Origin: Bacilli bacterium
Lineage (GTDB): Bacteria; Bacillota_I; Bacilli_A; RFN20; CAG-826
Assembly: GCA_017447165.1 (NCBI GenBank)
Contig: JAFSOD010000004.1
Location: 429,267 to 493,266, forward strand
Direction of reading: 5' to 3'
DNA length: 64,000 nt
Shown: piece after piece, positions 9,581 to 18,535 of the stretch
How positions within the stretch are numbered: the stretch's first letter is position 1
How the letters are laid out: the number at the start of each line of letters is the position of its first letter
Program-made: the position numbers and the translations under genes
The notes under the pieces: generated by a model
Database searches by the model: none
Told to the model about the DNA's origin: nothing
Seen by the model: the letters and a program-made list of their open reading frames with translations, nothing else

Positions 9581-10597
9581 ATGAATAAAAAACATTTGTT
9601 TACGTTTTTAGTCCCTAATTACGGATACCACAAATATTTATTTGAGTGCTTTGATTCCTTAGTTAATCAAAAAACTTCAGATGAATTTGAATACGATATT
9701 TTAGTGTGTGATCAAAGTGATTTAGAAGTGTATGAAAAAATAAAAAAAGACACATTTAGTAAATACGGCAATCGAATCTCATTTATTCATAACGACATCA
9801 AAGGCGTTTTAAGAGCAAGACACACTTTGGTTAGAGAGGCAAAAGGAGAATATTGCATCTTTGTTGATAGCGATGACTTTGTAGATCTTGATTATTTATA
9901 TGTCATTTATGAGAACTTAAAGAAACATAATTTCCCAGATATCCTTATTCACAACTTCATCAAATGTCATGAAGATGGAAAAGATGATCCGGGATTATAC
10001 ACCCCATTTGTGTGTGATGATAAATATTTAATGGATTATTTTATCTACTCCAACTTTTTTAATGAAGTTGTTCGTAAAGCCTTTAGAAGAAACTTATATG
10101 TGGTGGATGATAAAGTGGACATGGAAAGTGTAATTTGTGATGATTGGCTTTTATCCTTCCCGCTTATGATGAAAGCGAAAAATATTGTCTATGTTCCAGA
10201 GATTCAAAAATATCATTACCGTATGAATTCTAGTTCTCTTACACACACTGTAAAATTTGAAGAAGCAATGAAAAACCTTGCAGTTCACGACCAATATTTA
10301 TCAAATTTAACTCCAAATAGCCTTCAAAAGAAAATCTTCGACTCACAGATCGCTATGACTTATGTCGCTTTAGGAGATATGTTAATTCGAGACAAGAGTT
10401 TAACATCCAAACAGTTTAAAGAATTCTGCAATAACGCCAGAGATCATCTTTACGATATCGATGTAAATGATACCGAATTATATGAGATGAGCAAGAACCA
10501 TAAGAAAATTTATAAGCTATTAAAAAAGAATGCTTATAGGCGTTTGAAGCTCATATTTAAGATAAGAAAACTAGTGACATACTCCCACCACTTATAG
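9581..10597 (+). CDS. GT2 family glycosyltransferase, 3' end replaced by IS sequence
   Basis: A 338-residue GT-A fold glycosyltransferase, family 2. The start LVPNYGYHKYLFECFDSL and the DSDD metal/nucleotide motif near residues 95-98 are typical. It probably adds a sugar to the surface polysaccharide made by this locus. The last eight residues (VTYSHHL and neighbours) are encoded by the right end of the IS200/IS605 element, which also supplies the stop codon (10595-10597). Without the element the frame would run from KIRKL into the sequence at ~12328 and stop within a few codons, just before the terminator at 12349. So only the extreme C terminus was changed and the enzyme is probably still active. 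No SD sequence is visible; -10-like boxes lie at 9554-9559 and 9571-9576. Confidence 0.8.
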   Translation: MNKKHLFTFLVPNYGYHKYLFECFDSLVNQKTSDEFEYDILVCDQSDLEVYEKIKKDTFSKYGNRISFIHNDIKGVLRARHTLVREAKGEYCIFVDSDDFVDLDYLYVIYENLKKHNFPDILIHNFIKCHEDGKDDPGLYTPFVCDDKYLMDYFIYSNFFNEVVRKAFRRNLYVVDDKVDMESVICDDWLLSFPLMMKAKNIVYVPEIQKYHYRMNSSSLTHTVKFEEAMKNLAVHDQYLSNLTPNSLQKKIFDSQIAMTYVALGDMLIRDKSLTSKQFKEFCNNARDHLYDIDVNDTELYEMSKNHKKIYKLLKKNAYRRLKLIFKIRKLVTYSHHL

Positions 10598-10740
10598 AAG
10601 TGGGGGCTTCTTGCTCGATGACTCTAATGAGCCAAGCATAAACAAGCTATCCGGATGTGTCCCATCCTTAGTAAGTATTTCAATTCCCTTACGTAGAATA
10701 TTTTTAGCTGCGTTTATATCTCGATCATGGACCATTCCAC
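10573..10740 (-). ncRNA. Candidate omega RNA of TnpB (right-end RNA)
   Basis: In TnpB elements a guide RNA is made from the 3' end of tnpB through the right-end hairpin, with the guide taken from flanking DNA. Here the tnpB stop codon lies inside the right-end hairpin, so scaffold and gene overlap as in known cases. The guide would be the flank at about 10552-10572 (minus strand), which is glycosyltransferase gene sequence. Position is inferred from the family, not measured. Confidence 0.35.
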
Positions 10741-11749
10741 AGTTTGGACAAGTCCATTTTCTTACTCTTAAATCTTTAGTGAGAGGATTTTGATAATTGC
10801 AGTAACTGCATAATTGACTACTAGGATAATTAGTAGGAACTTTAACTATAGTGTTCCCGTACCAACTAGCCTTATAAATAAGCATAGAAACAAATCTAGA
10901 CCAGCTCGCATCAGAAATACTTCTAGCGAGTTTAGAGTTTCTAGTCATATTTTTCACTTTCAAATCTTCGATACATATGATTTGGTTTTCATCAATGATG
11001 TGCCTAGATAATTTATGTAAATAGTCATTACGTTGGTTTTCAATTTTCTTGTGTAATCTAGCGACTTTAATTCTTTGTTTGCTACGGTTTTGACTGCCTT
11101 TTTTCATTAGAGACAATTTTCTTTGTTCTCTAGAAAGTTTATTTTGTGACTTAGTTAAGTATTTATGGTTTTTATATTTATTCCCGTTAGAGTCGATAAT
11201 TAGCTCTTTAATTCCTAAGTCTAGTCCAATCGCATTATCTTGGATATTAATACATTCATGGTGTTCTTCAACTAATAAAGAAATATAGTACTTCTCATCA
11301 GTGGTTTTACTAACTGTAATAGATTTAATTTCACCATAAAAACCTCGATGTTTCTTAATTCTAAGTCGAGGGCATTTAGGAATCGATATATAACGGTCAT
11401 TATTAGAAAACCTCACACCTCCCTGATTATTAGTGGTGTAGCTTTGATCATTCCTTTTAGATTTATATTTAGGAAAATTGTTTTGCTTTTTATAAAACGA
11501 TTTAAAAGCCGCGTTTCTTGCTAATTGAGCGTTACATAATGCTAGAGAATCAACTTCTTTTAAAAATGGATGATCCTTCTTATATGTAGCAGGGGTGATA
11601 TTTTTTGATCTACCGGTGGATTTATATAACTCACACATGTCAGAAAGAGACTTATTATAGAAAAACCTTACGCATCCAAAAACTCTAGAGAAGTATTCCT
11701 TCTGCATAGAGTTAGGATAGATACGATATTTATAAGCTTTTCTAATCAT
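10592..11749 (-). CDS. tnpB: TnpB RNA-guided nuclease (IS605 OrfB)
   Basis: A 385-residue TnpB with the full RuvC-like active site: Asp177 in GLDLGIKEL, Glu261 in ICIEDLKV and Asp344 in HDRDINAAKN. A zinc finger with Cys314, Cys317, Cys334 and Cys337 sits between the last two. These nucleases, the ancestors of Cas12, cut the empty donor site to retain the transposon. Length and motifs are normal, so it should be functional. The last residues (KKPPLL) are encoded by the right-end hairpin. It starts with ATG 31 nt after tnpA and is read from the minus strand. Plus-strand reading frames opposite it are shadows. Confidence 0.93.
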   Translation of the reverse strand: MIRKAYKYRIYPNSMQKEYFSRVFGCVRFFYNKSLSDMCELYKSTGRSKNITPATYKKDHPFLKEVDSLALCNAQLARNAAFKSFYKKQNNFPKYKSKRNDQSYTTNNQGGVRFSNNDRYISIPKCPRLRIKKHRGFYGEIKSITVSKTTDEKYYISLLVEEHHECINIQDNAIGLDLGIKELIIDSNGNKYKNHKYLTKSQNKLSREQRKLSLMKKGSQNRSKQRIKVARLHKKIENQRNDYLHKLSRHIIDENQIICIEDLKVKNMTRNSKLARSISDASWSRFVSMLIYKASWYGNTIVKVPTNYPSSQLCSYCNYQNPLTKDLRVRKWTCPNCGMVHDRDINAAKNILRKGIEILTKDGTHPDSLFMLGSLESSSKKPPLL

Positions 11750-11780
11750 ATTCCCCTTTCTTTAAGGAGAACAGTGACTA

Positions 11781-12176
11781 TTATTCTCCTTGAGATTCGA
11801 TATATTTCTTGATTGCCTCAATATTAGCCCCACCTGTAGAGATAAGACAGAAAGACTGAGACCAAAACGCTTCTTTATATAATCTAGATCTAATAGAAGG
11901 ATATTCTTTCTTTATTAATCTAGAAGAAGCAGACTTATAAGCATTGATAAACTTAGAGATATTAGAATTTGGTTCACTTCTAAATAAAATGTGAACGTGA
12001 TCTAAATCAAAGTTCATTTCTTCAAGAGCAATATTATAATTACCTTGAATATTCTCAAATATCCCTTTTAACCTTTCAGATATTTCATCATTTATCACCT
12101 TTTTACGATATTTAACTACCAAGATTAGATGAAAATGAATCGCGAATACTGAATGGTTATTACTCCTCAATTCCAC
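11781..12176 (-). CDS. tnpA: TnpA Y1 (HUH) transposase of IS200/IS605 family
   Basis: A 131-residue single-strand DNA transposase. The HUH metal motif is His60-Val-His62 in LDHVHILF, and the catalytic tyrosine is Tyr125 in KKYIESQGE. The N-terminal HFHLILVVKYRKKV block is typical of the family. It would recognise the hairpins at the two ends of the element and move it through a single-stranded circle. The protein looks complete, slightly at the short end of the family range. It is transcribed on the minus strand ahead of tnpB. Confidence 0.93.
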   Translation of the reverse strand: MELRSNNHSVFAIHFHLILVVKYRKKVINDEISERLKGIFENIQGNYNIALEEMNFDLDHVHILFRSEPNSNISKFINAYKSASSRLIKKEYPSIRSRLYKEAFWSQSFCLISTGGANIEAIKKYIESQGE

Positions 12177-12266
12177 AACTATATTATATCATTATTTATA
12201 ATTATATAAAAGTATATAGTGACTTATTTTTGTACTTATTACGACTGAATGTAATAATTGCAATTC

Positions 12267-12326
12267 ATCCCCCACCTATAGAAGTATCCATCAATTTAAC
12301 AAATTGCTGTGGGGGACTTCTTGCTT
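12267..12326 (-). repeat. Left-end subterminal hairpin of the IS200/IS605 element
   Basis: An 8-bp perfect stem TCCCCCAC/GTGGGGGA with a 33-nt loop, followed by CTTCTTGC. The right end has a similar but shorter hairpin next to the same octamer. It lies 90 bp upstream of tnpA and is the expected TnpA binding and cleavage region. Confidence 0.65.
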
Positions 12327-12348
12327 ATATACGTTAAAGTAAAGGTAG

Positions 12349-12372
12349 AAGCCCACTCTGTGGGTTTTTTCT
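12349..12372 (+). terminator. Intrinsic terminator, probably of the interrupted glycosyltransferase
   Basis: AAGCCCAC/GTGGGTTT stem (12349-12367, tri-nucleotide loop) running into a T-run. It lies just outside the IS left end. With the IS removed it would sit right behind the glycosyltransferase gene that now ends at 10597. Confidence 0.8.
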
Positions 12373-12406
12373 TTTGTAAAATAGTGGTACGATTATCATT
12401 GGCGAT

Positions 12407-13318
12407 ATGAAAATCCAAATCTTATTATCAACATATAACGGTCGCAAGTTCCTAAAAGAACAAATTGATAGCCTATACTCATTAGACAATATCAAGGATA
12501 TTAGTATTTTAGTACGTGATGACGGCTCTAATGATGGCACTCAAGATATTTTGGAAGAATACAAAAAGAACAACAAAAATTTCTCTTGGTATCAAGGTGA
12601 GAATAAAGGTCCAGCTAGAAGCTTCTGGGAACTTTTAAATAAGGCTAGTGGAGCAGACTATTATGCTTTTTGCGACCAAGATGATGTTTGGGAAAAAGAT
12701 AAATTAGTGGTCGCTGTTAACGCGCTTGAACTATTTGATAAGACAAAACCACTTCTTTATATGGGAGATGTCCATGTGGTGGACGGTGAACTCAATCATA
12801 AGGCAGATGGATTTGTCGACACTAATGTTCCAATTAATTACCCTTGTTCTTTATCTAACTCTGTTTGTCCTGGATGTACATTTGTTTTCAATGAGTTAGC
12901 AAGAAAATTGGCGACTAAGTTCAATGCTGAAGAATATATTGATCATCATGATTGGACTTTATATAAGATAGTGGTTTGTTTTGGCACTGTTATCTTAGAT
13001 AAAACCACTCATATGCATTATCGCCAACACGAGAATAACGTTATAGGAGCAAAAACTAAGCTTGGAAAATATTGGGATATGATTTTTAAAAAACCTAGAG
13101 ATCCTAAATTCATTCACCAAAGATTAAGAAATGCTCAAGCTTTAGAAAAGTACTATGGAGAAGAGATGAGTGAAGAAAATAAATATCTCACTCACTTAAT
13201 TGCCCACTACACTGAAGATAAAAAAATTAAGAAAGCTCTTTTGAAAGAAAAGAGATTTAAATATTCCAAGATGCAATTCGCGTATTTCAAATATTTAGTG
13301 AGGATTAACAAATTATGA
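12407..13318 (+). CDS. GT2 glycosyltransferase, rhamnosyltransferase-like
   Basis: A 303-residue family 2 glycosyltransferase. ILLSTYNGRKFLKEQI opens the GT-A fold, followed by RDDGSNDGT (nucleotide binding, ~44-52) and CDQDDVWEKDK (~90-100), a signature of putative rhamnosyltransferases in dTDP-rhamnose loci. It stands just upstream of rfbACDB, which make that donor. No SD sequence precedes the ATG; a TATCAT -10-like box ends only 7 nt before it. The stop codon TGA overlaps the ATGATG start of the next gene, so the two are translationally coupled. Confidence 0.85.
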   Translation: MKIQILLSTYNGRKFLKEQIDSLYSLDNIKDISILVRDDGSNDGTQDILEEYKKNNKNFSWYQGENKGPARSFWELLNKASGADYYAFCDQDDVWEKDKLVVAVNALELFDKTKPLLYMGDVHVVDGELNHKADGFVDTNVPINYPCSLSNSVCPGCTFVFNELARKLATKFNAEEYIDHHDWTLYKIVVCFGTVILDKTTHMHYRQHENNVIGAKTKLGKYWDMIFKKPRDPKFIHQRLRNAQALEKYYGEEMSEENKYLTHLIAHYTEDKKIKKALLKEKRFKYSKMQFAYFKYLVRINKL

Positions 13319-14175
13319 TGATTGTCGATATTGTTTGTCCGATTTATAAAAATTATGAACAGTTAGTAAGTCTATACGATGCACTTAATAAACAAGTGGA
13401 TGTAAAGATTAATAAATTTGTTTTTCCTATGACTATTTCTGATGATGAAGAAATCAATAACAAAATTAGAGAGTTTATCAAAGATAAAAAGATTATTTGT
13501 TTTGAGGTTACTAAAGAAGAATTCTCGCATTCATTAACTAGAGAAAAGGCGATTAAAGAGTACTGCGAAAGCGAATTAGTTATTTTATGTTCTCAGGATG
13601 TTGTGTTCTTTGATCAACACGCAATTAACAAATTAGCCTCATCTATTAATGATGAAGTTATCTATGCTTATGGTAAACAAATTTGTAAAAACCATTCCAT
13701 AGAAAGATACATTCGTAAGAAGAATTATCCAAAAGTTGGATATGTTGTTTCTAAAGATGATATAGAAAGAATGCAGCTTATGGCGTTTTTCGCAAGCGAT
13801 GCATTTTCTTGTTTATCAAGAAAACATTTCTTAGAATTAAATGGCTATCAGGGTTATGATGTGATGTTTGCGGAGGATATGCTTTATTCAAAATTTGTTT
13901 TGGATGCGGGATATAAAAAAGCTTATGTCGCTGAAGCAGTAGTGGCACACTCTCACAAATATAAACTTAAGCAGTTATATAATCGTTATTATGAAACCGG
14001 TAAGTTCCATAAAGAAATCGGATTATTCAATCAGTATAAAAGCACTGATTCCGGTATGAAACTCGCGTTCTATGTCTTAGGACAAGCATTAATACACTTT
14101 AACATCCCTGTCTTATTCAGGTGGTTACCTGATATGGCAGCGAGATATCTCGGTATGAGGAAAGGAAAAAAATAG
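13315..14175 (+). CDS. GT2 glycosyltransferase of the rhamnan locus
   Basis: A 286-residue glycosyltransferase with the start [14 protein letters not shown] and a degenerate aspartate motif (CSQDVVFFD, ~102-110). The block [20 protein letters not shown] is characteristic of a group of bacterial rhamnosyltransferases. Its ATGATG start overlaps the previous TGA, and the stop lies just before rfbA, so it belongs to the rhamnose operon. It probably transfers rhamnose or the next sugar on the lipid-linked repeat at the cytoplasmic face. The acceptor cannot be read from sequence. Confidence 0.8.
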   Translation: MMIVDIVCPIYKNYEQLVSLYDALNKQVDVKINKFVFPMTISDDEEINNKIREFIKDKKIICFEVTKEEFSHSLTREKAIKEYCESELVILCSQDVVFFDQHAINKLASSINDEVIYAYGKQICKNHSIERYIRKKNYPKVGYVVSKDDIERMQLMAFFASDAFSCLSRKHFLELNGYQGYDVMFAEDMLYSKFVLDAGYKKAYVAEAVVAHSHKYKLKQLYNRYYETGKFHKEIGLFNQYKSTDSGMKLAFYVLGQALIHFNIPVLFRWLPDMAARYLGMRKGKK

Positions 14176-14176
14176 T

Positions 14177-15067
14177 ATGAAAGGTATTATCTTAGCAGGA
14201 GGAAGTGGAACTAGACTTTATCCACTCACTAGAGTTACTAGTAAACAATTACTTCCAATTTATGACAAGCCAATGATTTATTATCCACTTAGCATTTTAA
14301 TGCTAGCGGGTATTAGAGATATTTTAATTATCTCCACTCCAGAAGACACTCCTAAATTTGAAGCCTTATTAGGTAAAGGAGAATCAATGGGAGTTAATTT
14401 ATCGTATGTGGTTCAACCATCTCCAGATGGACTTGCTCAAGCTTTCCTTTTAGGAGAAGAGTTTATTGGGGATGAAGCTTGTGCGATGATTTTAGGAGAT
14501 AACATCTTCTACGGCAATGGTCTTAAGACCAAACTTAAAGCCTCAGTTGAAAGAGCGGAAAAAGAAGGACTCGCGACAGTCTTTGGTTATTATGTCACTG
14601 ATCCAGAAAGATTTGGTGTTGTGGAATTTGATGAAAACAATAACCCAACTAGAATTGTAGAAAAACCTAAAGAACCAAAGAGTAATTACGCAGTAACAGG
14701 CTTATATTTCTATCCTAAAGGTGTTTCTAATATGGCTAAAAAAGTTAAGCCAAGCGCTAGAGGAGAATTAGAAATTACTGACTTAAACGTTATGTATCTA
14801 GAAGCTAAAAAGCTCTCTGTGGAATTAATTGGTAGAGGTGTTACTTGGTTAGACACCGGTACCCATGAATCTTTAGTAGAAGCTTCAATATTCGTTAAGA
14901 CCATTGAAGATAAAATGGGATTAAAGATTTCTTGTCCTGAAGAAATCGCCTATGCAAATGGCTGGATCAGCAAAGAAAAATTAGTAAAAATTGGACAAAC
15001 CATGGCGAAGAATCAATACGGACAACATTTATTAAATGTTGCTGAAGGAAAAGTGAAGATTTTATAG
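14177..15067 (+). CDS. rfbA: Glucose-1-phosphate thymidylyltransferase
   Basis: A 296-residue RmlA/RfbA, normal length. [18 protein letters not shown] is the nucleotide-binding signature, with [18 protein letters not shown] just behind. It makes dTDP-glucose from dTTP and glucose-1-phosphate, the first step to dTDP-L-rhamnose. The SD is AGGAAA in the end of the previous gene. rfbC follows with a 1-nt gap, so rfbA-rfbC-rfbD form one translational block. Identification is secure. Confidence 0.97.
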   Translation: MKGIILAGGSGTRLYPLTRVTSKQLLPIYDKPMIYYPLSILMLAGIRDILIISTPEDTPKFEALLGKGESMGVNLSYVVQPSPDGLAQAFLLGEEFIGDEACAMILGDNIFYGNGLKTKLKASVERAEKEGLATVFGYYVTDPERFGVVEFDENNNPTRIVEKPKEPKSNYAVTGLYFYPKGVSNMAKKVKPSARGELEITDLNVMYLEAKKLSVELIGRGVTWLDTGTHESLVEASIFVKTIEDKMGLKISCPEEIAYANGWISKEKLVKIGQTMAKNQYGQHLLNVAEGKVKIL

Positions 15068-15068
15068 T

Positions 15069-15632
15069 ATGGAAAAGACATTTGGCAATTTTACATTTAT
15101 CGAAACTCCAATTAAGGGAGTCTACGTTATCGAAGTGAAGAAGTTTGGTGATAGCCGTGGCTATTTCATGGAAACTTATAAAAAAGAAGACTTTGATAAA
15201 GCCGGTTTAGTCTATAACTTTATCCAAGATAATCAGTCAAAAAGTAAGAAAGGCGTGCTTCGCGGACTACACTATCAGAAGAAGTTCCCTCAAACAAAAT
15301 TAGTAAGAGTAATTGAAGGTGAAGTATTTGACGTTGCAGTTGATTTACGCGAAGGATCCCCAACATTTGGTAAATATTTCGGTGTTGTTTTATCTGCGGA
15401 AAAGGGTAATCAATTCTTAATTCCAAAAGGTTTTGCACATGGCTTTTATGTCTTAAGTGAGACCGCGACATTCGTTTATAAAGTTGATGATTTTTATCAT
15501 CCCGAAGATGAAGGTGGATTTATGTGGAATGACCCTGATGTCGGGGTGGAGTGGCCTCTTGACGGGGAACCACTTTTAAGTGATAAAGACAAAGTATTAC
15601 CGTCTTTTGAAAAGAGTAAAGGTTTATTCTAA
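15069..15632 (+). CDS. rfbC: dTDP-4-dehydrorhamnose 3,5-epimerase
   Basis: A 187-residue RmlC cupin enzyme. The catalytic block RGLHYQ (around residues 64-70), the VFDVAVDLR strand and the conserved FAHGFYVLSE segment are present. It epimerises dTDP-4-keto-6-deoxyglucose at C3 and C5. Its stop codon overlaps the rfbD start by one base (TAATG), which indicates coupled translation. Confidence 0.97.
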   Translation: MEKTFGNFTFIETPIKGVYVIEVKKFGDSRGYFMETYKKEDFDKAGLVYNFIQDNQSKSKKGVLRGLHYQKKFPQTKLVRVIEGEVFDVAVDLREGSPTFGKYFGVVLSAEKGNQFLIPKGFAHGFYVLSETATFVYKVDDFYHPEDEGGFMWNDPDVGVEWPLDGEPLLSDKDKVLPSFEKSKGLF

Positions 15633-16513
15633 TGAATAAGGATCTAAAGATATTAATTACTGGTGTTAAAGGTCAATTAGGATATGACTGTGTCCGTGTT
15701 TTAAAAGAGCGCGGTTACAAGAATGTTTTAGGCATTGATAAAGAAGAGCTTGATATCACTGATGAAGAGGCTGTAAATAAATTCATTTATGAATTCAAAC
15801 CAAACGTGATTATGCATAATGCAGCCTGGACCGCTGTTGATAAAGCTGAAGAAATGCCAGACTTGGTTTATAAAGTTAACGCTTTAGGACCTAAATATAT
15901 CGCTAGCGCGGCTAACAAAGTTGGAGCAAAAATGTTTTATATCTCCACTGACTATGTCTTTGATGGAGAAGGAGTTAAACCATTTGAAGTTGATTCTCCT
16001 AAAGATGGACTTTCCATCTATGGAAAAAGTAAATCACAGGGTGAAGACTTTGTTAGTAGTAACACTGATAAATATTTTATAATTCGTATCTCTTGGGCCT
16101 TTGGTATTAACGGTAATAACTATATTAAAACCATGCTTAAGTTATCTAAGACAAAAGATGAATTAAATATTGTTTGTGATCAAATTGGCTCACCTACTTA
16201 TACATTAGATTTAGCTAACCTTATGGCGGATATGATGGAAACTGAAAAATATGGTATTTATCATGCGACTAACGAAGGATTTATCTCTTGGTATGATTTC
16301 ACTAAATATATCTATGAGGCTAAAGGGATTACTAATGTAAAGGTTAGTCCTATTACTACAGAAGAATATTTAAAAGTTAATCCAAATCAAGCTAGAAGAC
16401 CTCTTAATAGTAGGATGTCTAAAAAGTCATTAGAAAAAGCAGGATTTAAGCTTCTTCCTAACTGGAAAGATGCGGTAGATAGGTATTTAAAGGAATTAAA
16501 TAATGATTATTGA
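15632..16513 (+). CDS. rfbD: dTDP-4-dehydrorhamnose reductase
   Basis: A 293-residue extended short-chain dehydrogenase. The NAD(P)-binding motif GVKGQLG lies at residues 10-16, the STDYVFDG block near 108, and the catalytic YGKSK starts at Tyr130. It reduces the keto sugar to dTDP-L-rhamnose, the last step of the pathway. A glycosyltransferase gene overlaps its 3' end by 11 bases. Confidence 0.96.
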   Translation: MNKDLKILITGVKGQLGYDCVRVLKERGYKNVLGIDKEELDITDEEAVNKFIYEFKPNVIMHNAAWTAVDKAEEMPDLVYKVNALGPKYIASAANKVGAKMFYISTDYVFDGEGVKPFEVDSPKDGLSIYGKSKSQGEDFVSSNTDKYFIIRISWAFGINGNNYIKTMLKLSKTKDELNIVCDQIGSPTYTLDLANLMADMMETEKYGIYHATNEGFISWYDFTKYIYEAKGITNVKVSPITTEEYLKVNPNQARRPLNSRMSKKSLEKAGFKLLPNWKDAVDRYLKELNNDY

Positions 16514-17333
16514 TGGAGTAGTGGTCCTATATAATCCAGATATTCAAGTAATTGAAAACATTAAAAGTTATCAATCTTTTTGTCATAAATTATTCGTTAT
16601 TGATAACTCTACTTCATATAATGAAGATGTAATTAAAGAACTTAAACAATTTACGAACGTTGAATATGTTTCTTTAAATGGAAATAAAGGGATCGCAAAA
16701 GCCTTAAAAGAAGGGTTAGTGTTATCTATTAAAGATAAATCAGATTACACGCTTACCATGGATCAAGATTCAGTATTCCCAACTGATAAATTAGATATTG
16801 TTAAAGAATATATTGAAAAGTATTCAAATGAATATGCAATTATTGGTCTGAACTTCAATAGTGAGTCTACTGAAGCAAAGCTAGTGGAAGAACAATTCCT
16901 ATTAACTTCCGGTAACTTCATTAAAAATGAAGACTATCAAAAAATAGAAGGATTCAAAGAAGAACTATTTATCGACTGGGTTGACTTTGATTTAGATGAG
17001 CAATTCTACTCAATTGGTAAAAAAGTTGGCTATATTAACGAAGTATCTTTATCCCATAAAATGGGCAATCCAGAAACCCATAAATTAATGGGTAAAGAAG
17101 TCACTGCGCTTAATCATCCATTAGTGAGATATTATTATCGATATCGAAACGGATTATATTTATATAAAAGAAATAAAAATTTTTATAAAAAGAAATATAA
17201 ACATGACATTATTATTGATAGAATAAAGATTCTTCTTTACGAGAAGAGTAAACACGCTAAATTTAAAATGATAAGAAAAGGTCGAAAAGACGCGAAAAGA
17301 AATATATTAGGACCTTACAAGGAGGAGAAATAA
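16503..17333 (+). CDS. GT2 rhamnosyltransferase-like glycosyltransferase
   Basis: A 276-residue family 2 glycosyltransferase that starts inside the end of rfbD. DGVVVLYNPDIQVIENI, VIDNS and the TMDQDS metal motif (~80-85) resemble the RfbF/WbbL type of rhamnosyltransferase. The C-terminal ~70 residues are rich in Lys, Arg and Tyr (YYYRYRNGLYLYKR), a membrane-surface binding region common in this group. It lies between rfbD and rfbB, so it very likely uses dTDP-rhamnose. Confidence 0.85.
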   Translation: MIIDGVVVLYNPDIQVIENIKSYQSFCHKLFVIDNSTSYNEDVIKELKQFTNVEYVSLNGNKGIAKALKEGLVLSIKDKSDYTLTMDQDSVFPTDKLDIVKEYIEKYSNEYAIIGLNFNSESTEAKLVEEQFLLTSGNFIKNEDYQKIEGFKEELFIDWVDFDLDEQFYSIGKKVGYINEVSLSHKMGNPETHKLMGKEVTALNHPLVRYYYRYRNGLYLYKRNKNFYKKKYKHDIIIDRIKILLYEKSKHAKFKMIRKGRKDAKRNILGPYKEEK

Positions 17334-17334
17334 A

Positions 17335-18351
17335 ATGGCAAAATTCTTAGTTACTGGTGGAGCAGGATTTATTGGAGGAAACTTCCTTCATATTATGGTT
17401 AATAAGTATCCTAATGACCAATATGTCTGTATTGACGCTTTAACATATGCTGGCAATATGGAAACCTTAGCTCCAATTATGAAAAAGCCAAACTTTAAGT
17501 TTGTACATGAAAATATTTGCAATCGTGAAGCAGTCTTTAAATTATTCGAAGAAGAGAAGTTTGATTACGTGATTAACTTCGCCGCCGAATCTCACGTTGA
17601 TAGAAGTATTGAGAATCCGGAAATCTTTTTAAGAACAAATATCTTAGGTACTCAAGTATTAATGGATGCTTGTAGAGAATATGGAATAAAAAGATATCAC
17701 CAAGTCTCTACAGATGAAGTTTATGGTGATTTACCACTAGATAGACCTGATTTATTCTTCCATGAAGACACCCCAATTCATACCTCTAGCCCATATAGTG
17801 CTTCTAAAGCTAGTGCGGACTTATTAGTTCTTGCTTATCATAGAACATTTAAGTTACCAGTCACTATTTCTAGATGCTCTAATAACTATGGACCATATCA
17901 TTTCCCTGAGAAGCTCATTCCTTTAATGATTCAAAAGGCTCTTAGAAATGAACCATTACCAGTTTACGGCAAAGGTGAAAACGTTAGAGACTGGTTATAT
18001 GTTGGTGACCACTGCACCGCGATTGACTTAGTGGTTAGACATGGTAGAGATGGTGAAGTTTATAATATCGGTGGACATAATGAAAGAACTAACCTTGAAG
18101 TAGTGAAGACCATCTTAAAGGCATTAGGCAAACCAGAAACACTTATCACTTATGTTAAAGATAGACCTGGCCATGACCTTAGATACGCAATGGATCCAAC
18201 TAAGATTGAGACCGAATTAGGATGGAAACCAGAACACAATTTCGACACTGGAATTCAGGCTACAATTAAGTGGAACCTTGAAAACCAAGAGTGGTTAAAA
18301 CACGTTGAAAGTGGCGAGTACATGAACTGGTTGGAAAGACAATATAAGTAA
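17335..18351 (+). CDS. rfbB: dTDP-glucose 4,6-dehydratase
   Basis: A 338-residue RmlB with a strong SD (AAGGAGGAGA). GGAGFIGG binds NAD (residues ~7-14), the STDEVYGDL substrate loop lies near 123-131 and the catalytic YSASK starts near Tyr153. It turns dTDP-glucose into dTDP-4-keto-6-deoxyglucose, the second pathway step. It is the last gene of the rhamnose operon; a terminator follows within 10 bases. Confidence 0.97.
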   Translation: MAKFLVTGGAGFIGGNFLHIMVNKYPNDQYVCIDALTYAGNMETLAPIMKKPNFKFVHENICNREAVFKLFEEEKFDYVINFAAESHVDRSIENPEIFLRTNILGTQVLMDACREYGIKRYHQVSTDEVYGDLPLDRPDLFFHEDTPIHTSSPYSASKASADLLVLAYHRTFKLPVTISRCSNNYGPYHFPEKLIPLMIQKALRNEPLPVYGKGENVRDWLYVGDHCTAIDLVVRHGRDGEVYNIGGHNERTNLEVVKTILKALGKPETLITYVKDRPGHDLRYAMDPTKIETELGWKPEHNFDTGIQATIKWNLENQEWLKHVESGEYMNWLERQYK

Positions 18352-18357
18352 AATAAG

Positions 18358-18384
18358 AAATCGCTAGAAATAGCGGTTTTTTCT
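18358..18384 (+). terminator. Terminator of the dTDP-rhamnose operon
   Basis: CGCTA/TAGCG stem with a GAAA loop, extended by A-T pairs, followed by TTTTTTCTT. Confidence 0.85.
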
Positions 18385-18482
18385 TGCAAAAGTTGCTTAA
18401 TTTTCTGAAAAATGTCTATTTTTCCCCATTTAAAGAGCATAAAATTATAAAAGTACTTTATAAAGTTGCTTTTTTTCTTTAC

Positions 18483-18510
18483 TTTACAAATTTATACAAA
18501 ACTGTATAAT
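18483..18510 (+). promoter_or_regulatory. Promoter of the flippase gene
   Basis: TTTACA (18483-18488), a 16-nt spacer and consensus TATAAT (18505-18510), 25 nt before the flippase ATG. It shows that the flippase has its own transcription start after the rhamnose operon terminator. Confidence 0.7.
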
Positions 18511-18535
18511 CGGTAGTGCGCTTAAAAGGGTTATT

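Larger units (their letters stand above)
10572..12330 (-). mobile_element. IS200/IS605-family insertion sequence with tnpA and tnpB
   Basis: Both genes are read from the minus strand in the usual order, tnpA then tnpB, between two subterminal hairpins. The right-end hairpin is CCACTT/AAGTGG (10588-10603). The left-end hairpin is TCCCCCAC/GTGGGGGA (12268-12275 with 12309-12316). Both ends carry the shared string CTTCTTGC just outside the hairpin on the plus strand. There are no inverted terminal repeats or target duplication, as expected for single-strand Y1 transposition. Both proteins look intact, so the element may still move. Exact ends are uncertain by several bases. Confidence 0.85.

Noticed and set aside
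10611-11011. Two short plus-strand reading frames opposite tnpB
   Set aside because: They are antisense to a fully conserved gene, have no SD and resemble no protein.
12267-12326. A second, decayed IS right end at the left side of the IS element, because of the shared CTTCTTGC and G-run
   Set aside because: The position and long-looped hairpin fit the normal left end of this IS family; no extra transposase remnant is present.
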